Origin: Romanomermis culicivorax | Lineage: Eukaryota; Nematoda; Enoplea; Mermithida; Mermithidae | Assembly: GCA_963922205.1 (NCBI GenBank) | Contig: CAWUHX010000367.1 | Location: forward strand, 1-64,000 | DNA length: 64,000 nucleotides | Direction of reading: 5' to 3' | In this document: in pieces, positions 21,713 through 33,502 of the stretch | Numbering within the stretch: the first letter of the stretch is position 1 | How the letters are laid out: the number at the start of each line of letters is the position of its first letter | The notes under the pieces: model-generated | What the model saw: the letters and a program-made list of their open reading frames with translations, nothing else | Told to the model about the DNA's origin: nothing | Database searches by the model: none | Program-made: the position numbers and the translations under genes

Positions 21713-22337
21713 AAAAACCAAGAAGAGAAATTAATCATCATAATTCACGTCTCGCATTTCACTGCCGGATCAATAACAAGAATATCAATTTATCGACGCT
21801 GCAAAAAATCGACAATTTCAGTTTGCTGAAAACTTGTAGAATGTCGACTTGCAGTGCTTCAGCGAGGTTCCACAACGAAAAATTCAAGTGAGTTTTATTT
21901 GGCTCCCATTTTACAGTCATACATGACCAAGTGAGCTAATTTTTTTCATTTTTCATGTAACAAATTTGAAGATTCAAAAAATTTCAATTTCAATTTTTTA
22001 TTTTCAAAAATTTAGTATTTTAATCTGGAAAGTTAAAAATTTATAATTTTTATGCAGTGTAAAATTGATCTGTATTGAACAGTTGAAGGTACCATTTGTA
22101 TAGGGTAAATTAGAATTTTTGAATGTGAAAAATTGATTTTTAGTGCTTGAAGTGTAGAAATAAAATTTGCATAGACACATATTTTATAGAAATATTTTTT
22201 ACAAAATTAAACGAGTAAGGAAACTTTGATTTGACATTCATTTGTGTATTAGCTTGATGCCCTTTTTTAAAAGTTAAAAATCAATTTAAGATTTTTATTT
22301 CAGACGTCCTGTTGAAATTTCGCCTCAAATGTCTTGA
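21713..22337 (+). CDS. Doubtful two-exon gene fragment, function unknown
   Basis: A candidate exon at 21713-21890 is preceded by 'aaactttgcag' and followed by a strong donor (AA|gtgagttt). One frame is open throughout and the donor phase joins to an acceptor 'atttttatttcag' near 22302, where the frame closes at a TGA near 22337. An AATAAA is present near 22568. Downstream, 22334-22579 holds a charged 80-codon frame (rich in Lys, Arg, Asn), but it does not join in frame to the exon above. No family recognised. It could be a chance exon, part of a longer gene with exons outside my recognition, or a pseudogene. Confidence 0.25.
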
Positions 22338-22776
22338 GTCAAAGATCGCATTTGTCGTTAGTTGAATTAGGAGCAAGAGCCTGTAAATCGGTAGAAGAAT
22401 TACTAAATTCGAACTTGGAAGTGAAAAATTTGGAAATTCGTAGTAAATGGAGAAAGTTCAATGAAAATAGAAGATTTAACAAAAATCCAAGAAAATTCGA
22501 CGAAGATCGAAAGAAATTCGATTGTTACTTTCATGTTTATCAGCTAAAAACAATAGTATATTGTAAAGTAATAAAATAAGTTTGTTAAGCATTTCACTCC
22601 ATATTCAGTAAAATCTACAGAACATGCTCTTGACTGTTTAAACACAATCAACGAAAACGGTTTAGAGGCCAGTGAAATCATACTTGTTGAGCATTAGTTT
22701 GGTGTTATTTGCCCTGTAGAACAGTTTTGGTGAGCTAAGTACTTGTACTCCTTGCACGTGCATGCAGCAAATTCAT

Positions 22777-23205
22777 ACCTGTAAAAGATCCGACTAGTTG
22801 TGGAGGTAAACCCAAAATTTTGGTGTGGAGGTCCCCAAAAGGCGAAAATTTTCCCCAAAAAACTGTTTTCCAAATTTTTTCGAGTTGAGAGGTCCCGACC
22901 ATACGCGCTCATAGAGGGTGTCAGAGGGAGGTAAACCCTCCTACCTGATACCCTGACCCAAAAAAAATCGTCAAACTCCCCTACCCGAATCTTTTCAAAA
23001 TCAATTTTTTCGATGAGTTTTATGCATATTTTTTGTAAAAAAACAAGCTTGCAGAGCTTTTTTTTTCTCACTAAGCCCGCCCCCTTATCTGGATGAAAAG
23101 TCCGAGGACCACCTGGAAAATTCCTGCTGTGCATGTCTGTTCCCGACTTTTGGGTATTGGGTTCGACCAAGTTGTGAGTCCCCCCCCCCCCAATTACAGA
23201 TATGT
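22777..23205. mobile_element. Family F MITE with repeat G inserted in it
   Basis: The F ends are CATACCTGTAA near 22777 and AATTACAGATATG near 23205. The F body is interrupted at about 22905-23115 by repeat G (inverted relative to 6885-7120). The 174-codon minus-strand open frame across this segment is an artefact of these two repeats. Confidence 0.6.
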
Positions 23206-24226
23206 TGACAATATACATACAATCACTGATCTACTTGGAGTTATCACAAAAACGATTGGGGCACCAATAAGCAGAATATAATTGCATTTTCGAAGTGATT
23301 TCAGCATGCGTAATTTTTTGGACAACATATAAGTCAAAGTATTTTCGGGAAAAAAGCATTTCTGGAGCTGCGTTGCGAACGAGCATCCTGTGGTATCCAA
23401 GTCTCGATTATAAGTAACTGCATATTTTTTATCAGTTTTCGGAATAACTTCTTGATATAGACCCAGAAATTTTAGACTCGTGGGCAACTGATCAAAGCTC
23501 TTATTAGTACGCTATCAGTATGGCCGATACGCGGCGCTGAGAATTGCATCTGATTCAGAAGTTTTTATGAAATTGATTTTTGTAGGATAAGCTATGATGC
23601 TGGGTGTAGCGAGCTATATCTTTGTTTTGAATGCGTAAAATATTAAAATGGGGACTGAATAAGAATGGCGTCTGATGCATGTGATGACAGGAGTCTTTTC
23701 TGGATGAGAGCAACACCAAAGGCCGGCTTCCATGAAATTCACGATGATTCTCATTCGTCAGAAAAACCACATTTTTTCACGCTTTTTTAATTTACCGCGT
23801 TTCCTCTCGTTGTACAGTAAAATTAACATCATGCGCAAAAATACCAAGACACGGTTGTACTCTTTTTCATCTCTCCGCGGAAAAATAGCATTTAAAAAAA
23901 ACAGACTATATGTACACAAACAATACGGGAGTGTCAATTTTATGTTTTGTTGACAGGTTTAAATGTTGTCATTTGGATGTCACAGTTTACTGTATATCAG
24001 CAAAACAAAACAGTCTGTATAGCCACAGCCAAATTAATATAATGAACAAAAAATTTCGATGATGCATACAGTAGAACTGGATTTTTTTGAACGGGAGTAT
24101 CAACGTGTTTGTTGAAATGACCACCGATAACAAACAAGACTCAAAACTTCAATGAAAGGCTAGTTTGTTTCTCTATGTAACATAACGAAAGAAAAAACAC
24201 AAAACAAAAATATAAAAAAGATCACT
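23206..24226. other. 3' flank of SSRP1, no gene recognised
   Basis: AT-rich. Contains two short TIR-like motifs of the MITE A type (AAACAGACTATA near 23900; ACAGTCTGTATA near 24010) in direct order, and a GC spot (gatacgcggcgctga near 23526). No canonical AATAAA downstream of the SSRP1 stop was noticed on the minus strand. Confidence 0.35.
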
Positions 24227-27200
24227 TTAATCACTGTCTGATTTATCCGAGGCAGGAGGCGTACTTTCTGTGTCGCTCTAGAGAAAGATAAGCTCAAATG
24301 GACATTACTGGAAACACACAACAATAGACAACTAACTTCTTCCTCATCGCTTTTCTGCTTCTTGGTCTTTTTTTCGTGCTCACTGTCCGTTGAATCGTCA
24401 CTGGCCACGAATTCGTCGCTCTTTGCTTTGATCGGCGATTTTTTGGGTGATTTTGCATTACCACTGAAAAAACGCAAAACAAATCCGAATCTATTGCCCA
24501 TTCACTCTGAAATGGCAGATGCAGCGATAACAAAAACAACTTCGGTCAGTTTGACGATAAATTTTCAGACTGGAAAACCTTATATTGTAGAAAAATATGA
24601 CTTCTTCAGAACTATGAGGAGGTCAATCAAGGCGCAGACATCATTTTAACTGTTTTTGGTTTCGACAGAACTCTATCGACACCCAAAGTGCATTTGAGCA
24701 GATTATTGGGGAAAATTTTCAGTCTGTCCGTTAGTCGCTGACGACCGAGAAAGTTTTTCTCATTGATTATGGTGAGACAACTCGCGAGTTTCATAATATA
24801 AGCCTAATGAGCTTACGACTCCCGTGCTTACTTAGTCATAGGCTTAGCCTTGGTTGTTGCCGAGCCCCCATTCTTCCTGAACTCTTCCATTTCTTTAACA
24901 TATCTTTTCTTGTCTTCTTTCGCCAAGTCTTCCCATTTCTAAAAATTCAAAACGCTTCAAATTGAAAATCGGTACTAATTTAGAGAGCAGTTTTGCCGAA
25001 TTGTTAAAATATGCGTACAAACGTTCCCGAGGAAACAAGTGGATTGCGTTCATACGACGTTATCAGTTGGTACAAACAAAAGTTAAACAGAAGAAAAGAG
25101 TTTAGTTGCGGTAAAGAAGTTGTAACTAAAGAGCAGCAGATTCTTCGAATTTCAGTTCAATGACAAATGCAGAAGCAGAGTTTGGGGAACCTAACTAAAT
25201 TTCTTACTTCAAATTCAGATTTTTCAGCAGTTTCCCGCTTTTAATGTCAGTTCTAACTTTAAATATCTGTAATACAGCGTTTTTAGACATCTGCTCCCGC
25301 GAAACATGAACTCCACAACACTGAACCGAATTTTTACACAAAGCGCACAATACCATTGATGTAAATGAGAATAGAATAAAAAAAATTGAACAATATCCTA
25401 ACCGATTTGTCTTTCAATTCCCGCCACAATTCGCCACCTTTCTTAGCAACATCCGTGACACCCATGCCAGGCTTTTTGATTCTTTCCCTATTTTCGTTGA
25501 GCCATATCATATAAGCGCTTTGATTCTTTTTTGGCTCGTTGGGATCTTTTTTCTTTTTCAGCGGCTTATCACTTGTTTTTGATGATTTTGATTTTTCGAC
25601 CTTAGATTTCGGGAAACGACAAAATGAATACAACTATAAGATATGCAAAAAGACCAACCTTTGTAGCTTTCGGTTTTGGCTTGGAAGGTTTCACTTTCTT
25701 ATCCGATTTTTCCGATGTGTCCGATTCTGAGGCAGATCCTTCGTCTTCAAATTTAGGCTCTTCTGAAAAAAACAGCTTTTTGTCATCTTAGAAACAGAGA
25801 TGGTAAAACTAGACTCAATCATAGCTTCGTTGGAAGCTGGAAAATATAGAGTAACTATTCCAAAAAAAGTTCATGAAATTTGAGGACAAAGTCATTTTTA
25901 AACGCCTCGTGGAATATTTGAAATTACTCGATTTTTCAACTTTCTTCTTCTTTTTCGGTGAACTTTCGTTCGAACCAGTGCTCGATTCGCTGGCGTCGCT
26001 GTCGAATTCTTCGTCAGGCTCTGATCCTTTACCTCTGTCATTTTCGGGGTTATAATCTTCATCTTCTATAAAAAGACCGAATATTAGGTAACAAACGAAA
26101 ATATCAAATTCTTCAAACTTACCGCTTTCATCTTCATCGTCTTCTTCTTCTTCTTTTTCCCTTGCGTCACGTTTGAGTTTTTCGGCGTAATGATCTTTTT
26201 CGTCCTCGTCGCTTCCTTCGAAAAAGTTTTCTTTTGTGGCGGCATCCTGTAGATGATTGAAAAGTGAGAATATTTAAAACTAATGCAGTAGTCATTCTAA
26301 AAAACATTTATATATGTACGTATATTAACATCAGCAGCGAGGAAAATCTAGTCGGGATTAACCAAATTATAACCAACGCTTTAACATGACTATATCCGTT
26401 GAAAATGCAGATATACAATTTTGAATCAACAAGTTCTTGAATAGTAATCTCAACAAGATCTATCAATTAATTCAAACCCATTCTGCTGCATTTTGAAACA
26501 AAAGAAATTCGGGTGATCTTGAGATGCCATCATATGTATACCTGGGTGAGGTCAAGTCAAACACTTTTTGAATCAAGTCTAAGACTACCCACACCGATGT
26601 ATATACTTACCACGCTCTTGAAATTTTTAATTCTGAGTTTCTTATTTTTGGCATAATCCATTAATTTAACGTATTCGTCTCTGAAAAATTAAAATTTAGC
26701 ATGAAAATAGCAAAAAATCGCCAGAATTAAACATGCAAACAAACTTTTCAATGCTCGTGAAGGTGAAGCTATTGCCGTTTTTGGTTTCAATTTCGAAATC
26801 GAACGTCCTTGTCGATACATCTGATCGCGCAAAGTTTACGCACGCAATTTCTTCTTGTCGAATGTGCAACGGCGGTTTGTGAACGTACATGAAGCCTTTT
26901 TCCAACGGATACATGAAACCGGCGGCCGATTTATAAGCGCAACTTACTGCGGGAGTTCCAGAATGTCTAAAAATCAATGATACAAATTTCGGCTCAATGA
27001 CAAAAAACATTTTTTTACCCGATAAAATTGCCTGGTACAGTAATTTTCTTCTTTACCAATGTCTTCATTATTCGTGAAACAACTTCATACAGTGGCCCGT
27101 GCATATGTTTTTGCAGTTGACCTTCGTATTTTTCTTTGATGACTTCTTCGGGTAAGCCTAATTCGAGATCGATTTCTTCGTCTTTCAAAAATTCACAGAT

Positions 27201-30200
27201 CAAAAAGTGGTAGCGGGTCTGACCTTGTTTGATCGGGGGATCAAGGCTTATCTAGAAAAAAGGCAAACTTGGCCGAAATCTACGAATAAAAATCAATAAC
27301 GAAGGCTCACGACAAAGAACATTCGACGACCGTCGCGATGAGGCAAGAGGAATAATCGCAAAATGGTCGAAATAGGAATTTTATAATCGAATGTTTTGCC
27401 GTGCAACGCCAAGAACGTCGGATACAATTTGATATCGTAACGTCCTCTGTAAAATATATGCGCACTTTTTGATAGAACTTCCAGAAAATATTCACACAAC
27501 TATGTATACTCCATTCCAGAGGTCCCCGAGGTCGAAAATTTAGGTAGGGGTAAAGTCGTAAATTGTAAGGGTAGTACTTGACATATGCCCAGCGCCATGC
27601 CGTGACCTTTTTTTTTGCTCCCAACTTTAATGCGGTGGGGGTGGTCCAGAGGTCCCCAAGGTCAGGTTTTTCAGGTAGGGGTAAATTTGAAAATTTTCGG
27701 GGGTAGTGTAGCTAAATGTCCACTAAACACAGCATTTTTTCTCAAAATTAGGCACCCAGTGATCAATTTTAAGGACTTCAGGTAGGGGTAATACCCCCCT
27801 CATACCCCTCCCCATGGGGTCGTCCGGGGTGGACTGAGTACCTTCACCACAAAAAACAAACATGAATAATGTCCCTACTTTACACTTTTACAGTCAAAGA
27901 ACCTTTACTATTTTGACCCCATTTTCCAGCTCCCAATCATGCAACATGGATGTACTAATTATATGCAGAGAATTTTCAGACTTTCAAGATTGTCGTGTCA
28001 ACTGATTCCTTCACATTTCAAGAATCGGACACAACATACTTTTGGAAACATTATTTGGACCAGTATCATCAGCAATATGAGCTTATTCCATCACTGATAA
28101 GGGTTGTAACAGTGCTTCCAATTGCTAGTGCTGATGCCGAATGTGGCTTTAGTATTATTAATCACATCTGCTGATGAATCACGAGTTTGAAACCAGGTAC
28201 CACTCATGTCCATCCGCGTCAACGGACCTCGGATGTCTCAACTCATAGCAGGAAAGTATGCCACAGCTTGGGTGGACAAATATAACCATATGCGCACAGA
28301 AGGCCCAACACAGAAGGGGGAAAAAGAGAAGGAGAGGATGAAGAGGAAGAATTTTAAGAACATAATGTTTTTCTTCCCAAGGGCGATTTTTTGATAAATC
28401 ACATACTTACAGAACTCATTATTTGATCTCAAAAACAAGTAGTATATATAAATGTACTGATATTCTTTCCTAAAAATCGCTATATGGCACAGAGGTTGCA
28501 TACTTTCCCATCATCATCTGCTCAGTAAATGTGTCAAAAAGACCAGCGAGTATTTCGTCTGAAGCACACATTGTGCAATTTTTCTCGAAGCACTATACCC
28601 TACTGAGGGCAGGATGAGGTTTACCAAAATTTTTTGCTATAGTGAGCTGTTTTTACCCGGGTAGTAAATGAATTTCCAAATCTAAGCCCAGGGTAATACC
28701 CCCCATACCCCCATGAAGTGCTCTGCTCCATTCGTTTCGAAATGATCGATGCAGCGAGGTCACACCATGATACATATCTTACAGTATGGTTACTTGATAT
28801 GATGTGCAAGTACGATGTGATTCATACCTTTCAGTATGATCACATGACATGATATGCAAGTACGATGTGATGCATACCTTACAGTGTGATTACATGACAT
28901 GATGTGCAGGTACAGTTCATGTACTGCATTGAACCGGAAAGTTCTAGAACCTTCCACAATATTCTATAATATTCTTTTATATTCTACAAGGTTCTAGAAC
29001 ATTCCGTGATCTTCCGTGGTACTATATAAGGTGTGTTATTTTGTACATTCATTCATTTTATTTATTGTATTTTTTAGTACTTAGATATTATTTAGTGCTT
29101 ATAGGTATATTTATTTTGTGTTAGTTAGCCTTATTAAACTTAGCAATTTACCAGCTATTATTCCAGTTGGATATTTACCAATTGTCTTGAGGCTAATCTA
29201 TTTGCAACTTAGTCCAGTCATTATTCAAGACACAACACACTAGAAACTCTGTGTAAAATTAAGGAAGACTCGTAAAAGATTTTCGATAAATTTTTCCTCC
29301 ATAATGCAAACTTCTTGATGATCATTTTTTGAATCATTTCAAGACTAGCTCATTTGATTTAATAATTTCATTAAGACTGTTTGCCGAAACTTCGACAGCT
29401 GCATCGATCATTTCAAAATGAATGGAATACAGATAAAACTAAATTTTCCAATTATGAATATCAAAATTTTTGTTGATAGAAAAATTGAGGTTTTTATTCT
29501 GCAGATTTTAATAAACGGACTAGATGAAAATGTTGAAACCATGCCTAAAATTGGAGGGATTGGGTGGACACCACCCTAACTTTGTTGGACCCTATACCCA
29601 AAGGTTGGACCCCCAACTCGAAAAAATTTGGAAAAAAAAGTTTTTTGGAAAAATTTTCGACATTTCGGCTTTTTTCGACTTTTTTGGGGACCCCCTCCCG
29701 ACTGATCGGACCTCTTACTGGTATAATTGAAACATTAGATTATTAGTTTAGTATAATAGTTTCCCGAAACAACTTATTCAGGAAATTTTATGTCTCATCA
29801 CAAAAATATCACATTTTTCATCAACTTTGCACCAGAAGTATATTACCTGGGCGTTGAGCAGAGGATCTGATCCAAGACAGCCAATGCTTTACCCGTTTCT
29901 TGGATTATACCAGCATATTGCATGATGCGGCGTCGAAATTCCTAGAAAACAAAGTTTAAATTGATGATCTTATAACCTGATAACTTATTCAATTTAAATA
30001 GTTCGTAAAAATTCTCGTCAAACACATATCATGTATTTTGTTGGTTTTCAATACACTACCATTGTTTTTCTAGCTGAGAAAAACTAATTTTCCAACAGGC
30101 CTTCTCACCATTTCGCACGGGCTTTTTCATCATGACAGAGTTCAAATTTATTTCGCCATTTTTGCTAGGAGTTTTTCGCCAGGTCAGAAATACCCACAGA

Positions 30201-33200
30201 TACTTCGTTTGAGCTTTTATAGTTATTTGAAAATCATTATGGTTCCGCAGTCAGTAATTTACCGAAAATTCGAGAAAACGAAAATTTTTGAATTCACTAC
30301 AGTAAGAACATAAAAAATCAGGCTTTTTCAGCACGTTTTCGTCTACACTGTGTGAAAACGACTAAAAATTCTTTCTTTTTACCATACTGTGGGTTGGTTT
30401 TTTGTGCACTGAGTTGTGTGCACGGTGCACGAATTGGGTCAAAAAGTTTGTGCACAGTGAGGACAAATCCGCTCCTTCATAACATGAATTCACGTGATGC
30501 TCACATTTGTACAGAAAAAATAATAAAAAAGCAACTAAAAACCCTAAATTGCCTAGAAATTCTGCTGGCGAAATCTCTGTGATCCCTCAAAGATAGACAG
30601 CATTCGATTTATCCTTCCCTATGGTGCAAAGCGCCAGAGAAAATTTCGAGTCATACTCTAGGACGCTATTAAATGAATCTTTTTGAGACTTATTACATCA
30701 TACAAGATTCAATTTTTCAGTCTAGAATGATGTTGAAACTTAGGCAATGATATGATGTTTTCAATCATCTAACCAGATAGAAGATCAGCGTGAAGTCAAG
30801 GATGTTCAACGAATTCAGGCAAAACAACAGGAATGATAAAAAAATTCTGGAGCGAAGCGCCAAAAATTTCTACGGATTTAGATATTAGAGCGCTAAAAAA
30901 AGGACATTTGCCAACATATATTTCCCGGATAAGCGGTATAGTTTTATAGTCAATTAAATCATTTTCCATACAAGAACAAAGTGTAAAAATCATATAGAGA
31001 GCATGCAGCTTGAAAATCCGCATAATATGAAAATCGACTTTTGCACCGTGCATAAAACGTCTTAAAAAATTTGTGCACGAGCTCCAAAAACTCTGCTCAA
31101 TGCACAAAAAGCCCTGCCTGTAAGACCTCCGGTCGGTTGGGGGAGGCAAGACCGAAATTCGTGAGTGGCATACCCATTTTTCTAAAATCTTGGTGGTCTC
31201 TAAGACAGTCGAAAAAGCCGAAGATGCCTTCAAAAAAGCCGAAAAATGCTATTTCTTGTTCAATTTTTTCGAGTTGGGTGGAGGGTCCTAACATTTAGGT
31301 ATTACTGTCCGAGGGTCCCTTCAACCCCGTCCCAATTACAGGTATGCTTATTCCACACGGAAATGTTTTCCGTTCCAAGTTAAAACCACGTAAAAAATGC
31401 GTAGTCTTCTCGTTTCCCAATAGAAAAGTTTATGTCCGCAGGGTTTGGAGAATTTTGAACCCGCGCGCCGAACAGTTTTCGGATTTCGATATTTTTGAAT
31501 GGTATAAAATTAACCTTTTCAATATTTAACCAAAAAATTGAGAAACAATTCTTCAATTTAGAATGATGTTCAGACCTGAGCAATGGGCTGATGCCTTCTA
31601 TCGCCAGAAAAATCAACTAGAAATGAAAGATGTTTCTTAAATTCGAAAATATCAACAAAAATCGTATTGAATATTTTGGAAATGAAAAAAATACAATATA
31701 AATTCAAAAATCAGATATAGAAATTTCGATTATTCCACTGAGAGAACTTCTACCATCGCATAGCACCGATGTTTGAAACATTTCTTAAACGCAATAAATT
31801 TATGTTCAGAATATTCAAAAAATTTTCATAGCCAGGAAAAAGATTCTATGGAAACTAATCGTCGTTTTCAAACAATGTATCGAAGATTACTTGGTAAAGA
31901 GTGCGATGAGACATTTAAGATGATTAACACTATTAAAGTTAGCTTTGTTAGAAGTGAAGACGACATGCTAACGACGTATCTGAGCTAGATTATATCGAAT
32001 AATGATTATAATCGTCACCAGAAAATTTTGAGATTTAGACCTCCTAAAATGCACTTTAATTCATCTTTTCGATCTCGAAACCTCACTTTTTTGCCATTTT
32101 CGAAAAAGTCCAAATTTTTTTCGCATTCCAGAATTTTTTCGTCAAAAGCACCGATTTGTATAAAAATAGTGCCAAGAAATAATCGAATTATGCAACAATC
32201 AGCAACCTATAGCTTCACCACAGATGCTATACATAATTCAATAATGAGGTGCATATCTCAAAACTCTTTGCGAAATTTCAGGCTGCTAAAAAATTCCCGG
32301 TTACTACTAGGTTAGTGGCTACCCTGTATTTCAAGCGTCAAGAGTAACCGACCTTAGAGTACATTAGAATTCCAAGTTGAAACCTCGACCATTTTGTTAC
32401 ATTTACTTCGACAGGGTCTTCGTTAGCGTTATCTGTAGTGGGAAGGTGGAATCGCATTTCCATCAACGAAACCGGACAATCGTCATTCTGATGAAACTCG
32501 ACGGCAACTTCATTTTTACCAGCCGTACAATTGCTCACATTCTGTAATGGAACTTCGAAACAAGATTGATCTTCAACATGGAATTCCATTGAATTGCCTT
32601 AAAAAGTGAAAAATTCAAACGAAACCTAAAATAAGATTTACAACATTTTGGAAATTTTAGTACCATCAAATTTGGCCACACCGTGATTCCAGCCACGAAC
32701 GCTAAGATCTTCTTGCAGAAATTCTTTTGACCAATTCTTTTTCACGAACGATTTAAGTCGTTCAATGTCCTTTAAAAAGCACTTAAATTTTCGTGAACAA
32801 AGAATATGTTTACCAAATCGAGGTTTGAAGTGGGCAAGTGGAAAAATTTGGATGCAAAATTTTTTCTTGTTAAACGAGAAAAAGCTTAGTTTTTTCAAGA
32901 TCTGGTGTTTCCAGATTCAATCTTTATAAACGCTTCCTGCCTGAAATTAAGGGAAAATTTTGAACTCACGTTTTCCGTAAAACCACCGAATCGATAAAGC
33001 GACCCGTTCTTAGTTTTGATTCGAACACCTGGACATCCATTCAAACGCGTCGACGAGCAAACTTCGACGTCCGAAGCTTGTACTTGCTCCATACGACCGC
33101 TCTTAGTGTTCTTGAAGACGACATTTTGATCGGAAAACTTTATGCGACCTGCATTCTTAAAAGCCGAGGAATAAAGAGATGAATTAGAAGTTTCAAGAGC

Positions 33201-33436
33201 TATATTTTTCTGTAATTCATTTTTATTCGTCCTGATTTCTCTTCCTTCCGTCATTTTGAGCTGATAATTCATTGTTCTTAATTCTTCGCAGAAACAGAAA
33301 AATCCGTGAAATAATAGCAATAAACTTGATTCGATAGAGCAAATAGACTAGACTTTTAGGCGAAATGAACAGTTCTTACCATATGACCCATGTTTTCCAT
33401 TGAGGCATCATTGAACTCCAAAAATAAGTCCGTCAT
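24227..33436 (-). CDS. SSRP1: SSRP1, HMG-box subunit of the FACT histone chaperone (16 exons, complete)
   Basis: With Spt16, SSRP1 forms FACT, which loosens and rebuilds nucleosomes during transcription and replication in the nucleus. Exons (minus strand): 33436-33380, 33155-32970, 32769-32664, 32597-32407, 29941-29847, 27446-27311, 27251-27019, 26966-26745, 26680-26611, 26246-26123, 26065-25928, 25762-25659, 25600-25403, 24938-24832, 24463-24337, 24277-24227. All phases agree and the total is 2145 nt, 714 residues, as in animal SSRP1. Evidence by region: an N-terminal Pob3-type domain ([20 protein letters not shown]), then the structure-recognition and PH-like middle domains ([36 protein letters not shown]), an acidic Glu/Asp stretch (exons 10-12), one HMG box ([42 protein letters not shown]) and a Ser/Lys/Asp tail. 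A few donors are non-consensus (gtttgt, gttggt, gttagg, gttagt). Introns 4 and 5 (about 2.4 kb each) hold transposons. Confidence 0.95.
27500..27860. repeat. Dispersed repeat with 'ggtaggggtaa' motifs in SSRP1 intron 5
   Basis: Three GTAGGGGTAA blocks and an 'attaggcacccagtgatcaattttaaggactt' segment. That segment recurs inverted at 37500-37570 with the same neighbouring 'ggggtattacccc' sequence. Confidence 0.55.
28010..28300 (+). pseudogene. hAT transposase C-terminal fragment in SSRP1 intron 5
   Basis: The dimerisation-region signature of hAT transposases is recognisable ([20 protein letters not shown]), followed by tandem TGA codons near 28172 and, in a shifted frame, by [21 protein letters not shown], which resembles the end of the zinc-finger/hAT-derived ZNF862-like proteins. 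Orientation is opposite to SSRP1. Stops and the frame change show it is dead. Its sequence does not resemble the hAT gene at 50256-52633. Confidence 0.65.
28761..28910 (+). repeat. Three tandem 50-bp units upstream of a heat-shock-type promoter
   Basis: Exact 50-bp spacing at 28761, 28811 and 28861, sharing cagtatgattacatgacatg-like core, ATG-rich. Placed just before the heat shock elements, they could be an enhancer array. Confidence 0.75.
28936..28955 (+). promoter_or_regulatory. Heat shock element 1 (four alternating nGAAn/nTTCn units)
   Basis: GAA at 28937, TTC at 28942, GAA at 28947 and TTC at 28952: four pentamers with exact 5-bp spacing and alternating orientation, the consensus for heat shock factor trimers. 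Confidence 0.75.
28991..29005 (+). promoter_or_regulatory. Heat shock element 2 (three units)
   Basis: TTC at 28992, GAA at 28997 and TTC at 29002 with exact 5-bp spacing; a further TTC at 29012 is in phase after one mismatched unit. It lies about 20 bp before the TATA box. Confidence 0.75.
29022..29030 (+). promoter_or_regulatory. TATA box after the heat shock elements
   Basis: CTATATAAG at the expected distance from the heat shock elements. Transcription would start near 29050 and run rightward. Confidence 0.6.
29539..29735. mobile_element. Family F MITE copy in SSRP1 intron 5
   Basis: Right end TCGGACCTCTTAC(T)GGTAT as in other F copies, with 'ctatacccaaag', 'aactcgaaaaaatttgg' and 'ttcgacttttttgggg' body blocks in order. 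The short open frames over it are not genes. Confidence 0.65.
30610..30900. repeat. Family E palindrome remnants in SSRP1 intron 4
   Basis: GGTGCAAAGCGCCAGAG near 30630 and GGAGCGAAGCGCC near 30843, each followed by the characteristic 'aaatttcgag' or 'aaatttct' flank and an 'acgctatt/agcgctaaa' block. Confidence 0.55.
31115..31345. mobile_element. Family F MITE copy in SSRP1 intron 4
   Basis: Inverted relative to 40576-40794: GCCTGTAAGACCTCCGGTCGG at the left, CCCAATTACAGGTATG at the right, with G-run, 'cgaaaaagccga' and 'ttttttcgagttggg' body blocks. The open frames on both strands here follow the repeat. Confidence 0.65.
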
Positions 33437-33494
33437 TATCTAACTTTAATTTCGGAACCTTCTACGTTCTGCAATAGGTAAGAGGAAATTATGA

Positions 33495-33502
33495 TGACGT
33501 CA
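33495..33502. promoter_or_regulatory. Full CRE palindrome TGACGTCA upstream of SSRP1
   Basis: Lies about 60 bp upstream of the SSRP1 ATG and is a perfect CREB/ATF site. The minus-strand sequence 'ttacctattgcag' between it and the ATG could be a 5' UTR intron acceptor, so whether this is promoter or intron is open. Confidence 0.45.

Larger units (their letters stand above)
28768..29238 (+). mobile_element. Probable solo LTR carrying heat shock elements and a TATA box
   Basis: A 471-bp segment has the layout of an LTR: enhancer-like tandem repeats, two heat shock elements, a TATA box, then about 200 bp of leader-like sequence. The best TG...CA boundaries I can draw (28768, 29238) are flanked by CACCA and CACTA, a 4-of-5 match, so boundaries are not secure. 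It sits in SSRP1 intron 5, antisense to the gene. Alternative: a stray promoter of a decayed heat-shock gene; no coding sequence follows. Confidence 0.45.

Noticed and set aside
22694-23218. 174-codon minus-strand open frame
   Set aside because: It spans family F and the repeat G inserted in it; the peptide has no domain and follows repeat sequence.
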